A stretch of 64,000 nt of DNA from Rhodothermus marinus (GCF_009936275.1 NZ_AP019797.1:2649890-2713889), one strand, 5' to 3'. Positions 39,246 to 47,534 are shown, counted from the first letter of the stretch. The notes: a model not told the origin generated them from the letters alone. Program-made: numbers and translations.

Positions 39246-39815
39246 ATGATGGAGGCGGTGCAGACATATCGCTGGACGCGTGAGGCCTTCGAAAAACTGG
39301 CCGAAGTCGGGCTCATCGATCCCGACGCCCGCCTCGAACTCATCGACGGCGAAATCCTCCAGAAAATGAGCCCGCAAAGCGCCCGTCATTTTACCGCGGT
39401 GCTTAAAACGGAAGAAGCACTGCGCACGATTTTTGGTCCCGGTTACGTTGTGCGGGTTCAGGGTCCGCTGGCGCTTGGTCCCTACAGTGAGCCTGAGCCC
39501 GACGTAGCCGTCGTCGAAGGTACCATCGACGACTACGTCGAGGCGCATCCTTCGACGGCGGTGCTGGTGGTGGAGGTGGCCGATGCCTCGCTGCAGTTCG
39601 ACCGCACGCGCAAGGCCGCGCTCTACGCCCGTGCCGGCATTCCCGAATACTGGATCGTCAACCTCCTCGACGGTGTGCTTGAAGTCCATCGCCGACCTGA
39701 AGGCGACGCCTACCAGCAGCGCATGGTGCTGGCACCGCACGAACAGATTGTGCCCCTGGCGCGGCCCGGGGCTTCCCTTGAAGTTGCCCGGTTGTTTCCT
39801 GAATCTCGCGCTTAA
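39246..39815 (+). CDS. Uma2 family (DUF820) putative endonuclease, copy 3
   Basis: A 189-residue Uma2 protein. It is the most divergent of the three: middle part AVLKTEEALRTIFGPGYVVR and C-terminus APHEQIVPLARPGASLEVAR-LFPESRA, but the N-terminal 45 residues and the PDVAVVEGTIDDYVEAHPST to NLLDGVLEV block match copy 1 closely. Catalytic-type residues are intact. It ends 12 bases before the nuoF ATG, so it is the last inserted gene before the complex I set resumes. Confidence 0.87.
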   Translation: MMEAVQTYRWTREAFEKLAEVGLIDPDARLELIDGEILQKMSPQSARHFTAVLKTEEALRTIFGPGYVVRVQGPLALGPYSEPEPDVAVVEGTIDDYVEAHPSTAVLVVEVADASLQFDRTRKAALYARAGIPEYWIVNLLDGVLEVHRRPEGDAYQQRMVLAPHEQIVPLARPGASLEVARLFPESRA

Positions 39816-39827
39816 CCTGCTGTGCAT

Positions 39828-41159
39828 ATGGCTACGAACGGAGCCCAGAGTAAAGCCGGAGACTGGCGGAATCACAAGCGGGTGCTGCTCCCACCCATTC
39901 GGGATCTGCACCGGCTGGAAGTCTACGAGGAGCACGGAGGGTACCAGACCCTGCGCGAAGTGCTGACCTCCGACCGCTGGGATCCCAAGTCGGTCATCGA
40001 AGAAGTCAAAAAAAGCAAGCTGCGCGGACGGGGCGGCGCCAGCTTCCCCACCGGGCTGAAGTGGAGCTTCATGCCCCCGGTGGACGATCGGCCCCGCTTC
40101 CTGTGCTGCAACGGCGACGAAAGCGAGCCGGGCACGTTCAAGGACCGCCAGCTCATGGAGTTCAATCCCCACCAGATTTTCGAGGGGATTCTGATTGCCT
40201 GCTACGCCATGTCGGTGCGCACGTGCTACCTGTATGTGCGCGGCGAATATGCCCGGTGGATCGAGCACATGGAGCGGGAGCTGGAAAAGCTCTACGCCAA
40301 AGGCTACGTGGGGAAGAACATTATGGGCACGGACTTCTCGGCCGACATTGTGATCCACAAGGGAGCCGGTGCCTACATCTGCGGCGAGGAGTCCAGCCTG
40401 ATGGAGTCGGTCGAAGGCAAGCGGGCCTACCCGCGCATCAAGCCGCCGTTTCCGGCCCAGCGGGGCCTGTGGGGCTACCCCACCACGATCAACAACGTGG
40501 AAACGCTGGCGAACGTCCCGCTCATTCTGCGCAACGGTGGTGAATGGTTTGCCTCTATCGGCGCGCCCAACCACCCCGGCCCGGTGCTCTATGGTATCTC
40601 GGGCCACGTCAACCGCCCCGGCGTCTACGAATATCCCACTGGTATGTTGATCACCGATCTGATCTACGAGGTAGCCGGTGGCATCCGCGGAGGCAAAAAG
40701 CTCAAGGCCGTCATCCCGGGCGGAAGCTCCACGCCGCCCCTGCGCGCCGACATGATCGACGGCGTGACGATGGACGCCGAGTCGCTGCGCGAGGCCGGTT
40801 CGATGATGGGCACGGCCGGCCTGCTCGTGCTCGACGAAGACACCGATATGGTTTCGTGGCTGCGGCGCGTGGCGCACTTCTACGCGCATGAAAGCTGCGG
40901 CCAGTGCACCCCCTGCCGTGAAGGCACCGGCTGGCTCGAAAACATCCTCACGCGCATCGACGAGGGCGAAGGCCGCCTGCGCGACCTGGACCTGCTGCTG
41001 GACCTGTGCGACCAGATGGAAGGCCGCACGGTCTGCGCCCTGGCCGACGCCGCCGCCTGGCCTGTACGCTACACCATCCTTCGCTTCCGCGAAGAGTTCG
41101 AGGCCAAGTGCAAGCCGAGCCTGGTCCCGACGGGCATCGACCTGGCACCAACCCGGTAA
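39828..41159 (+). CDS. nuoF: NADH-quinone oxidoreductase subunit F
   Basis: A 443-residue NADH- and FMN-binding subunit. FMN/NADH motifs GRGGASFPTGLKWSF, CNGDESEPGTFKDR and GAGAYICGEESSLMESVEGK are present. Cluster N3 ligands are Cys357, Cys360 and Cys363 in ESCGQCTPCREG, with a later Cys in TVCALAD. ATG 39828 is chosen; a GTG two codons upstream is also in frame. It is separated from nuoE by three Uma2 genes. Confidence 0.95.
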   Translation: MATNGAQSKAGDWRNHKRVLLPPIRDLHRLEVYEEHGGYQTLREVLTSDRWDPKSVIEEVKKSKLRGRGGASFPTGLKWSFMPPVDDRPRFLCCNGDESEPGTFKDRQLMEFNPHQIFEGILIACYAMSVRTCYLYVRGEYARWIEHMERELEKLYAKGYVGKNIMGTDFSADIVIHKGAGAYICGEESSLMESVEGKRAYPRIKPPFPAQRGLWGYPTTINNVETLANVPLILRNGGEWFASIGAPNHPGPVLYGISGHVNRPGVYEYPTGMLITDLIYEVAGGIRGGKKLKAVIPGGSSTPPLRADMIDGVTMDAESLREAGSMMGTAGLLVLDEDTDMVSWLRRVAHFYAHESCGQCTPCREGTGWLENILTRIDEGEGRLRDLDLLLDLCDQMEGRTVCALADAAAWPVRYTILRFREEFEAKCKPSLVPTGIDLAPTR

Positions 41160-41163
41160 ACCC

Positions 41164-41598
41164 ATGCGGCATTCCTCCTACCCACCGTCGCTGGACGACC
41201 TGCTCTTCGAGGAAACGGTGCGGGCTCTGCTGCCCGACCTCGGGGAAGTGGGGCTGCGCATGCCGATGGATGAGTTGCCCAAGTTTCTGGATCCGGACTT
41301 CGTCGAGCGGCGCATGAATCAACTGCACCGCTACCGGGCCTGGGCCATGGCGGGCATGATTTTCGGCTTTCTGGCCATCGTGCTGTTGCTGGTGGCGGCG
41401 ATCTTTCGCCTTGCGCTCCCCGACTATGTGCTGTTTCCGACCTCGTTTCTGTCGCTTTCCGCCCCGTACTGGGGCTTCCGCTATGCCCGACTGGGCTACT
41501 TCCTGTACGCCTACCGAATGCTCAACCACTTTGTCTATGACCTGATCGTTTATAAAGACTACCGTCCGGCGCTCCATCATCTGATCGAACAAACCTGA
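41164..41598 (+). CDS. Small membrane protein between nuoF and nuoG
   Basis: A 144-residue protein with an acidic soluble N-terminus (LDDLLFEETVRALLPDLGEV) and two membrane helices: one around AMAGMIFGFLAIVLLLVAAI and one around PDYVLFPTSFLSLSAPYWGF. The C-terminal part is Tyr-rich (YARLGYFLYAYRMLNHFVYD). No known complex I subunit or family is recognised. It begins 4 bases after the nuoF stop and ends 6 bases before nuoG, so it is cotranscribed and probably stoichiometric with them. A role in membrane anchoring or assembly is speculation. Confidence 0.75.
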   Translation: MRHSSYPPSLDDLLFEETVRALLPDLGEVGLRMPMDELPKFLDPDFVERRMNQLHRYRAWAMAGMIFGFLAIVLLLVAAIFRLALPDYVLFPTSFLSLSAPYWGFRYARLGYFLYAYRMLNHFVYDLIVYKDYRPALHHLIEQT

Positions 41599-41604
41599 AC
41601 GACC

Positions 41605-43335
41605 ATGCCCCGGATTACCATAGACGGTACGGTTTACGAATTCGAAGGGCGGCCCAAGCTGCTGCAGTTCTGCCTGGACCACGGCATCGAGCTGCCCCAT
41701 TTCTGCTACCACCCGGCGCTGTCGATTCCGGCCAACTGTCGCCAGTGCCTGGTGGAAGTGGGCATGCCGGTCATCGACCGGGAGACCGGCAAACCGAAGC
41801 TCGACGAAAACGGCCAGCCCGTCATCCAGTTCATGCCCAAGCTCCAGACGAGCTGCTCGCTCGACATGGCCGACGGGATGGTCGTCAAAACGCATCGCAC
41901 CAGCGAGAAGGTGGCGCGCGCCCAGCGCGACAACCTGGAGTTTCTATTGATCAACCACCCGCTCGACTGCCCGATCTGCGATCAGGCCGGCAAATGTCCG
42001 CTCCAGATTCAGGCCTACAAGTACGGGCCCGAAGGCTCCCGCTTCGAGTTTCTCAAGGTGCACAAGCCCAAGCGGGTGAAGCTGGGCCCCCGCGTCATGC
42101 TCGACGCCGAGCGGTGCATCAACTGCACGCGCTGCGTGCGTTTCACCGACGAAATCTCCAAAAGCCACCAGCTCACCATCATCGAGCGCGGGGTCAGGAA
42201 CTACCCGATCACACCGCCCGGCGTGGAGTTCGATGATCCCTACTCCATGAACGTGATCGACCTGTGCCCGGTGGGCGCGCTGACGTCCATCGACGCCCGC
42301 TTCAAGGCGCGTCCCTGGGAGATGAGCGCCACGCCCTCGATCACGATCACGAACGCAAAAGGCTCCAACTGCTACTACTGGGTGCGCGACAACCTGATCG
42401 TCGAGATCACGGCGCGCGCCAACGCGGCCGTCAACGGCTACTGGCTCCCCGACGAAGACCGGCTCGACTACCATCGCTTCAACGAAAACCGCCCGGACGG
42501 CCCCGAGGTGCGTCGCGACGGTCGGCTCGTGCGCGTGCGCTGGGAAGAAGCCTACGACCGAGCGGCCGAGCTGCTTGCGGGCATCGACGGCCGCCGCATC
42601 CTGTTCCTGGGCTCGGCCTACGCGACCGTCGAGGACAACTACCTGCTCAAGCGGCTGGCCGAGGCACTGGGCGCCGACACGCCCGTTTACATTCCCCACA
42701 TCGAGCCCGGCCATGGCGACGGCTGGCTCCGCACCGACGACCGCACGCCCAACGCCCAGGGTTGCCAGCGACTGGGTATCCTGCCCGTCGACGAAGCCCT
42801 TGTGCGGAACCGCCTCGAAAGCGGCGACATCCAGGCGGTGTACGTGCTCGAAGACGATCCGGTCGGCTCCGGGCTCTTCACGGCCGAGGCGCTGGCCGAC
42901 ATTCCCGTCATCCTGCACTACTACAACACGACCAACCAGACGCTGGCCGTGGCCGACGTGGCGCTCCCGGCCGCCACGGTGGTCGAGACTGTCGGGACCT
43001 ACGTCAACTGCGATGGGCATGCCCAGCGCGTGCGCCCGGCCAAAGCCATCCGCACGGTCAACCGCGTGTTGATGCAGGAAATCGGCAAAAGCCGCCTGGA
43101 CCAGCACGGTACGCCCTACGACCGCTGGTACAACGAAAAGCACCAGGTGGACTGCAAGCCCAGCTGGGAAATCCTGCCCGAGGTAGCCGAACGGCTGGGC
43201 CATCCGCTCCGCTACAAGGGCCCGAAGTACATCATGCAGGAGATCGCCGAGACGATCCCGGCCTTTGCCGGCGCCACCTACGAGGCGATGGGCCTGGAGG
43301 GCGTCCGCCTTGCCGAGATCGGCGCCGAGGTGTAG
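41605..43335 (+). CDS. nuoG: NADH-quinone oxidoreductase subunit G, short form
   Basis: A 576-residue NuoG. N-terminal [2Fe-2S] ligands Cys34, Cys45, Cys48, Cys84; the His-Cys3 cluster in HPLDCPICDQAGKCPLQ (His118, Cys122, Cys125, Cys131); and the [4Fe-4S] ligands Cys171, Cys174, Cys177 plus Cys221 in DLCPVGAL. The molybdopterin-oxidoreductase-like domain is shortened relative to the 680-900 residues of most NuoG, and the extra N7 cluster motif is not seen. The terminator at 43361 ends the operon here. Confidence 0.94.
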   Translation: MPRITIDGTVYEFEGRPKLLQFCLDHGIELPHFCYHPALSIPANCRQCLVEVGMPVIDRETGKPKLDENGQPVIQFMPKLQTSCSLDMADGMVVKTHRTSEKVARAQRDNLEFLLINHPLDCPICDQAGKCPLQIQAYKYGPEGSRFEFLKVHKPKRVKLGPRVMLDAERCINCTRCVRFTDEISKSHQLTIIERGVRNYPITPPGVEFDDPYSMNVIDLCPVGALTSIDARFKARPWEMSATPSITITNAKGSNCYYWVRDNLIVEITARANAAVNGYWLPDEDRLDYHRFNENRPDGPEVRRDGRLVRVRWEEAYDRAAELLAGIDGRRILFLGSAYATVEDNYLLKRLAEALGADTPVYIPHIEPGHGDGWLRTDDRTPNAQGCQRLGILPVDEALVRNRLESGDIQAVYVLEDDPVGSGLFTAEALADIPVILHYYNTTNQTLAVADVALPAATVVETVGTYVNCDGHAQRVRPAKAIRTVNRVLMQEIGKSRLDQHGTPYDRWYNEKHQVDCKPSWEILPEVAERLGHPLRYKGPKYIMQEIAETIPAFAGATYEAMGLEGVRLAEIGAEV

Positions 43336-43360
43336 GCCAGTCCGCTCACCGAAAAAAGCA

Positions 43361-43392
43361 ACCCCGTGCGCAGGAACGCACGGGGTTTTTTT
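43361..43392 (+). terminator. Intrinsic terminator ending the nuoA-G operon
   Basis: Ten-bp stem ACCCCGTGCG / CGCACGGGGT with a 6-base loop (43371-43376) and a run of T to 43392. Confidence 0.92.
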
Positions 43393-43441
43393 CATTACAT
43401 CAAGCCCATTCCGTCAAGGGGCGCAAGCACCACGGCCGCGA

Positions 43442-45028
43442 TCAGCCCGGCACCATTTCCAGTTGCAGCAGACGTTCGTAGGCAGGAAACGTCAGGAATT
43501 CGATGAAGGAATCGGACAGCACCAGGTAGTCGAGCACCTCGGCCGCCTCGCGGTAATGGGCCGTGTCGCGCCCGCCCAGTTTCGCCAGCTCTTCCTCACG
43601 CACCTGCGCGTACAGTTCGGGCGTGATGGGCCGGCCGTCGTCCAGACGCGCCTCGCGGTGGACCCACTGCCAGAGCTGCGCGCGGGCGATCTCGGCCGTG
43701 GCCGCGTCTTCCATCAGATTGAAGATCGCGGCCGCCCCGTTGCCCGAGAACCACTGGTTCAGATACTGCAACGCCACGCTTACGTTGTTGCGCAGGCCGC
43801 CTTCGGTAATGCGCCCGCCCGGCACCCGGAAGTCCAGCAGATCGTCGGCCGTCACCTGCACATCTTCACGCAACCGGTCTTTCTGGTGCGGCCGATCGCC
43901 CAGGTAGCGGTTGAACACCTCCTCGGCCACTGGCACCAGATCGGGATGGGCCACCCAGGTGCCGTCGAAGCCCTGTCCGGCCTCCCGCTCCTTGTCTTTG
44001 CGCACTTCGGCCAGCGCGCGCTCGTTGACCGCAGGGTCCCGCCGCGAGGGAATGAAGGCGGCCATGCCGCCGATGGCATGGGCCCCGCGCCGGTGGCAGG
44101 TTTTCACCAGCAGTTCCGTGTAGGCATACATGAACGGTACGGTCATCGTCACCTGCGCCCGATCCGGGAAGATGGGCGCCGTCGCATGGAATTTTTTGAT
44201 ACAACTGAAGATGTAATCCCAGCGCCCGGCGTTCAGTCCGGCGGCATGATCCCGCAGCTCGTAGAGAATTTCCTCCATTTCCAGCGCGGCCAGGATCGTC
44301 TCGATCAGCACGGTGGCCCGGATTGTCCCGCGCGGGATGCCCAGGTAATCCTGCGCAAAATTGAACACCTCGTTCCAGAGCCGCGCTTCCAGATGGCTTT
44401 CCAGCTTCGGCAGATAGAAATACGGTCCACTTCCCCGCTCCAGGAGTTCTCGGGCATTGTGGAAGAAGTACAGGCCAAAGTCGAACAGTGAGGCGCTGAC
44501 GGGCTCGCCGTCGATCCATACGTGCCGCTCTTCCAGATGCCACCCACGCGGCCGCACCAGCAGCGTGGCCAGCTTCTCCCCCAGCCGGTATTCCTTCCCT
44601 TCCGGCGAGGTATACTCCAGCGTGCGGCGTACGGCATCGATCAGGTTCTTCTGACCGCGCACCACGTTTTCCCAGGTGGGCGAGAGCGCGTCCTCGAAGT
44701 CGGCCATGAAGACCCGTGCCCCGGAGTTCAGCGCGTTGATCATCATCTTGCGATCTACCGGCCCGGTGATCTCCACACGCCGATCCTGCAGATCGTCCGG
44801 ACAGGGCGCCACCTTCCAGTCGCCCTCGCGGATGTGCCGCGTGTGCGGCAGAAAATCGGGGCGTTCTCCTTCGAGCAGCCGTGCCCAGATCTCCGCGCGG
44901 CGGGCCAGCAATCCCTTGCGCACCGCATTGAACTCGCGGTGCAGCCCGGCCACGAAGTCCAGCGCTTCAGGAGTCAGCACCTGTTCGGCTTCGGGCAGCC
45001 GCGCGCCTCGAATCTCGATGCCTTGCAT
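43442..45028 (-). CDS. aceB: Malate synthase A
   Basis: A 528-residue malate synthase of the A (short) class. Seen: [20 protein letters not shown] (metal/substrate aspartate-glutamate region), [52 protein letters not shown], and the C-terminal catalytic-Asp region [10 protein letters not shown]. It condenses acetyl-CoA and glyoxylate to malate in the glyoxylate shunt. The start at 45028 is supported by GGAGGG 5 bases upstream; the open frame extends 13 codons further. Isocitrate lyase is not in the window. Confidence 0.95.
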   Translation of the reverse strand: MQGIEIRGARLPEAEQVLTPEALDFVAGLHREFNAVRKGLLARRAEIWARLLEGERPDFLPHTRHIREGDWKVAPCPDDLQDRRVEITGPVDRKMMINALNSGARVFMADFEDALSPTWENVVRGQKNLIDAVRRTLEYTSPEGKEYRLGEKLATLLVRPRGWHLEERHVWIDGEPVSASLFDFGLYFFHNARELLERGSGPYFYLPKLESHLEARLWNEVFNFAQDYLGIPRGTIRATVLIETILAALEMEEILYELRDHAAGLNAGRWDYIFSCIKKFHATAPIFPDRAQVTMTVPFMYAYTELLVKTCHRRGAHAIGGMAAFIPSRRDPAVNERALAEVRKDKEREAGQGFDGTWVAHPDLVPVAEEVFNRYLGDRPHQKDRLREDVQVTADDLLDFRVPGGRITEGGLRNNVSVALQYLNQWFSGNGAAAIFNLMEDAATAEIARAQLWQWVHREARLDDGRPITPELYAQVREEELAKLGGRDTAHYREAAEVLDYLVLSDSFIEFLTFPAYERLLQLEMVPG

Positions 45029-45064
45029 GGGTCCCTCCAGAAATGGTTGCCGGTTGCGCTGCAC

Positions 45065-45095
45065 CAAACTTACAACTTCCTCTTGACTTTGTCAA
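45065..45095 (-). promoter_or_regulatory. Candidate aceB promoter
   Basis: On the minus strand: TTGACA (45095-45090), 17-base spacer, TAAGTTTG (45072-45065). The -10 fits the TAnnTTTG form known for Bacteroidota. Its -35 is the mirror half of the iclR -35. Confidence 0.6.
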
Positions 45096-45111
45096 TATAC
45101 GAAATTAATTT
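45083..45111 (+). promoter_or_regulatory. Candidate iclR promoter
   Basis: TTGACT (45083-45088), 17-base spacer, TAATTT (45106-45111), upstream of the IclR-family gene. The -35 lies back to back with the aceB -35 in the palindrome TTGAC-TTT-GTCAA (45083-45095). The -10 is inside the operator palindrome at 45101-45112. Confidence 0.5.
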
Positions 45112-45112
45112 C
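45101..45112. promoter_or_regulatory. Candidate IclR operator between aceB and iclR
   Basis: Perfect 12-bp palindrome GAAATTAATTTC. With its right flank it matches the E. coli IclR site TGGAAATNATTTCCA at 11 of 14 defined positions (45100-45114). It covers the -10 of the iclR promoter and lies just upstream of the aceB -35. Confidence 0.5.
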
Positions 45113-45142
45113 CATTGAACGAAAAACAAACCCGGATCGATC

Positions 45143-45976
45143 ATGGCCACGCGAAAACCCGGACGTGCCCGCACCGGTGAGCCGACCGGGGTGCGGGCGC
45201 TGGAACGCGGGCTGCGCCTGCTCGAAGAGCTGGGCAGCGGCGAAGCGCTCTCGCTGTCCGAACTGGCGCGACGCACCGAACTGACGCCGAGCACCACCTA
45301 TCGGCTACTGGAGACGTTGCGGCGGCGGCACTTTGTCGACTGGGACGAGCTCTCCGGCCTCTGGCGCATCGGACTACGGGCCTACCAGATCGGCCAGGCT
45401 TTCTGTCATCCGAACAGCCTTTCGTCGCTGGCGCTGGAGGCCATGCAGCGGCTGGTGGCCCGCGTCAACGAGACGGTCAACCTGGCGGTGCTCGACGGGG
45501 CCGAGGCCGTTTACATTCAGCAGGTCGAAAGCCGTCAGATGCTGCGCATGTTCACGCAGTTGGGTGCCCGCGTGCCGTTGCACTGCACGGGCGTCGGGAA
45601 GGTGTTGCTGGCCTGGCGTTCGGAAGAAGAGGTGCGGCAGTTGCTGGGACCCGAACCGCTGGCGGCCTTTACGCCACACACGCTGACCCGGGTGGATGCC
45701 GTGCTGCAGGAACTGGAGCGGGTGCGCCGGCTGGGTTACGCGGTTGACCGGGAAGAGCGAGAGATCGGCGTGCGCTGTCTGGCCGCACCGGTGCGCGACG
45801 CGACGGGTCGTGTGGTGGCCGCGCTCAGCCTGTCGGCGCCGGCCGTGCGGCTTCCGGAGCGTCGCCTGGCCGAACTGGCTCCGGTCGTGCTGGAGACCAC
45901 CCGGGATCTGTCGCTGCGGCTGGGCTGGCAGCCGGAGACGGCGCCGCTCCCGGTGGATCAGTCCAGCCCCACCTGA
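45143..45976 (+). CDS. IclR family transcriptional regulator
   Basis: A 277-residue IclR-type regulator. N-terminal winged helix (GVRALERGLRLLEELGSGEA, LSELARRTELTPSTTYRLLE) and C-terminal effector domain (VNETVNLAVLDGAEAVYIQQ, VPLHCTGVGKVLLAW, REIGVRCLAAPVRD-like EREIGVRCLAAPV). It faces aceB across a 114-base gap, so control of the glyoxylate shunt and of itself is the obvious inference. Its last 19 bases overlap the end of the convergent gene. Confidence 0.92.
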   Translation: MATRKPGRARTGEPTGVRALERGLRLLEELGSGEALSLSELARRTELTPSTTYRLLETLRRRHFVDWDELSGLWRIGLRAYQIGQAFCHPNSLSSLALEAMQRLVARVNETVNLAVLDGAEAVYIQQVESRQMLRMFTQLGARVPLHCTGVGKVLLAWRSEEEVRQLLGPEPLAAFTPHTLTRVDAVLQELERVRRLGYAVDREEREIGVRCLAAPVRDATGRVVAALSLSAPAVRLPERRLAELAPVVLETTRDLSLRLGWQPETAPLPVDQSSPT

Positions 45977-46638
45977 AAGCGGGCGCGCAGGCGTTGCACG
46001 TGCAGGGCCAGCGCGTTACGCAGTTCGTAGACGTCTTCGTAGAGCCTGTGGTATCGCTCGGTCGTCATGTAAGGCGCCGTGCGCAGTTCAGCGAGCGCCT
46101 CCAGCGCCCGGTTGGCCGTATTCAGCGCGTGGCGTGCGCACACGATGTTGCCGCCGAGCGTTTCGCGTTCGTAGCCCAGCAGGTGTCCTTCGGCCAGTTC
46201 CAGCGGAATCTGGGCCAGGCTGGCGCAGAAGTGTACCAGTGCACTGGTTTTGTGCGTGCCGGGCAGCCGGTTGGCCCATTCCTGCACGGCTTCGGCCAGC
46301 TGACGCGCCCGGGCCATCAACGTCCGGCAGGCTTCTGCTTCGGGCAGCAACGTCTCCTCCTCTTCCCCGGAGAAGGCTTCTCCTTCGAAAAAGAAGCGTT
46401 CTTCGCGGGCCCGCAGCAGCCCGTCGATGGCCTCGGCGCTCCAGCCACGTTCTTCCAGAAAAGCCCGAAGGCGCGTCTTCCAGGCACGCACCTGATCGGA
46501 AGACGCACCTTCGGGGTAGGGATCGTAGCGGGTAAACATGAAATAATCTTCCAGCAGGCGGTCGATCTGACGTCGCCGCGCCTTCAGGTAGGCTTCCCAG
46601 CGCTCCTCGTCCCAGATTTCACCCTCCCACGGCAGCAT
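45958..46638 (-). CDS. Helical hypothetical protein
   Basis: A 226-residue, strongly helical and acidic protein (WDEERWEAYLKARRRQIDRL, RAREERFFFEGEAFSGEEEE, TANRALEALAELRTAPYMTT). There is no signal peptide or membrane helix. The HxxxA pattern near GTHKTSALVHFCASLAQIPL is notable, but no family is recognised. It starts 16 bases after the PNP gene's stop on the same strand, so it closes the yggS-divIVA-PNP group. The 3' end overlaps iclR by 19 bases. Confidence 0.7.
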   Translation of the reverse strand: MLPWEGEIWDEERWEAYLKARRRQIDRLLEDYFMFTRYDPYPEGASSDQVRAWKTRLRAFLEERGWSAEAIDGLLRAREERFFFEGEAFSGEEEETLLPEAEACRTLMARARQLAEAVQEWANRLPGTHKTSALVHFCASLAQIPLELAEGHLLGYERETLGGNIVCARHALNTANRALEALAELRTAPYMTTERYHRLYEDVYELRNALALHVQRLRARFQVGLD

Positions 46639-46654
46639 CGGACACGGCGATACT

Positions 46655-47524
46655 TCAGGTTGAAGGGGCGGCCGCCTGCTGGCCTACGGCTTCCACCACG
46701 GCTTTCATCAGCCGGGTCAGACGGGGTTCGGCCTCGGCGGCGGCGGCCAGCACCGCTTCGAGCGACAGGGGCTCGAGCGCGTCCGGGAAGCATTCGTCCG
46801 TGATGACCGAGATGGCCATCACGCGCAGATTCATGTGCCGGGCCACGATCACCTCGGGCACCGTGCTCATGCCCACGGCGTCGGCGCCGATGAGCCGCAG
46901 GAACCGGTATTCCGCCTTCGTCTCCAGGTTCGGCCCCAGCACGGCCACGTACACGCCCTGCTGCAGCTTGATGCCCAGTTCCAGCGCCTTTTCTTCGGCC
47001 AGCCGGCGCAATTCCGGATCGTAGGGCTCGCTCATGTCGGGGAAGCGCGGGCCCCATTCGTCGACGTTGGGGCCGACCAGCGGATTCTGGCCCTGCAAGT
47101 TGATGTGGTCGGTGATCAGCATCAGGTCGCCCCGACGAAACAGCGGGTTCATGCCGCCGGCCGCATTCGAAATGAAGAGTGTATCGATGCCCAGCGTGGC
47201 CAGCACGCGCACCGGAAAGGTGACCTGACGGGGCGTGTACCCTTCGTACAGGTGAAAGCGTCCCTGCAGGGCATAGACCGGAACGCCGCTCAGGTGGCCG
47301 ACGATCAGCCGACCGTGGTGCGACTCGACCGTCGAGAGCGGAAAGTGCGGGATGTTGTCGTAGGAAAGCGTGGTTTCGGCTTCGATCTCGCGGGCCAGCT
47401 CACCCAGCCCGGTTCCCAGGATGATACCCAGCCGCGGCCGCAGTTGCGTGCGCTCACGGATGTAGACGGCCGCCTCTTCGACCTGACGGCGGTACGTTTC
47501 GATGTCGAACAGCGACTCCTGCAT
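46655..47524 (-). CDS. Purine nucleoside phosphorylase (PNP, trimeric type)
   Basis: A 289-residue trimeric-class PNP. The phosphate-binding LGIILGTGLGELA, HHGRLIVGHLSGVPVYALQG, HLYEGY, ISNAAGGMNPLFRRGDLMLI, LETKAEYRFLRLIGADAVGM-ST and then VMAISVITDE are all visible. It cleaves purine nucleosides with phosphate to base and ribose-1-phosphate. The residue after IT is Asp, where the human enzyme has Asn243; this position affects 6-oxo versus 6-amino purine choice, so the substrate range is worth checking. Confidence 0.93.
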   Translation of the reverse strand: MQESLFDIETYRRQVEEAAVYIRERTQLRPRLGIILGTGLGELAREIEAETTLSYDNIPHFPLSTVESHHGRLIVGHLSGVPVYALQGRFHLYEGYTPRQVTFPVRVLATLGIDTLFISNAAGGMNPLFRRGDLMLITDHINLQGQNPLVGPNVDEWGPRFPDMSEPYDPELRRLAEEKALELGIKLQQGVYVAVLGPNLETKAEYRFLRLIGADAVGMSTVPEVIVARHMNLRVMAISVITDECFPDALEPLSLEAVLAAAAEAEPRLTRLMKAVVEAVGQQAAAPST

Positions 47525-47534
47525 GGCTTTTCTT

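Larger units (their letters stand above)
38123..39815 (+). repeat. Three tandem Uma2 gene copies (direct repeat, unit about 560 bases)
   Basis: Units begin at 38123, 38683 and 39246. The first ~130 and last ~200 bases of each are nearly the same in all copies, while an internal segment differs. The copies sit directly end to end between nuoE and nuoF, with 2-base gaps. Confidence 0.9.

Noticed and set aside
38123-39815. The Uma2 triplet as a transposon or integron-like element
   Set aside because: No transposase, terminal inverted repeats, target-site duplications or attachment sites are visible at its borders.
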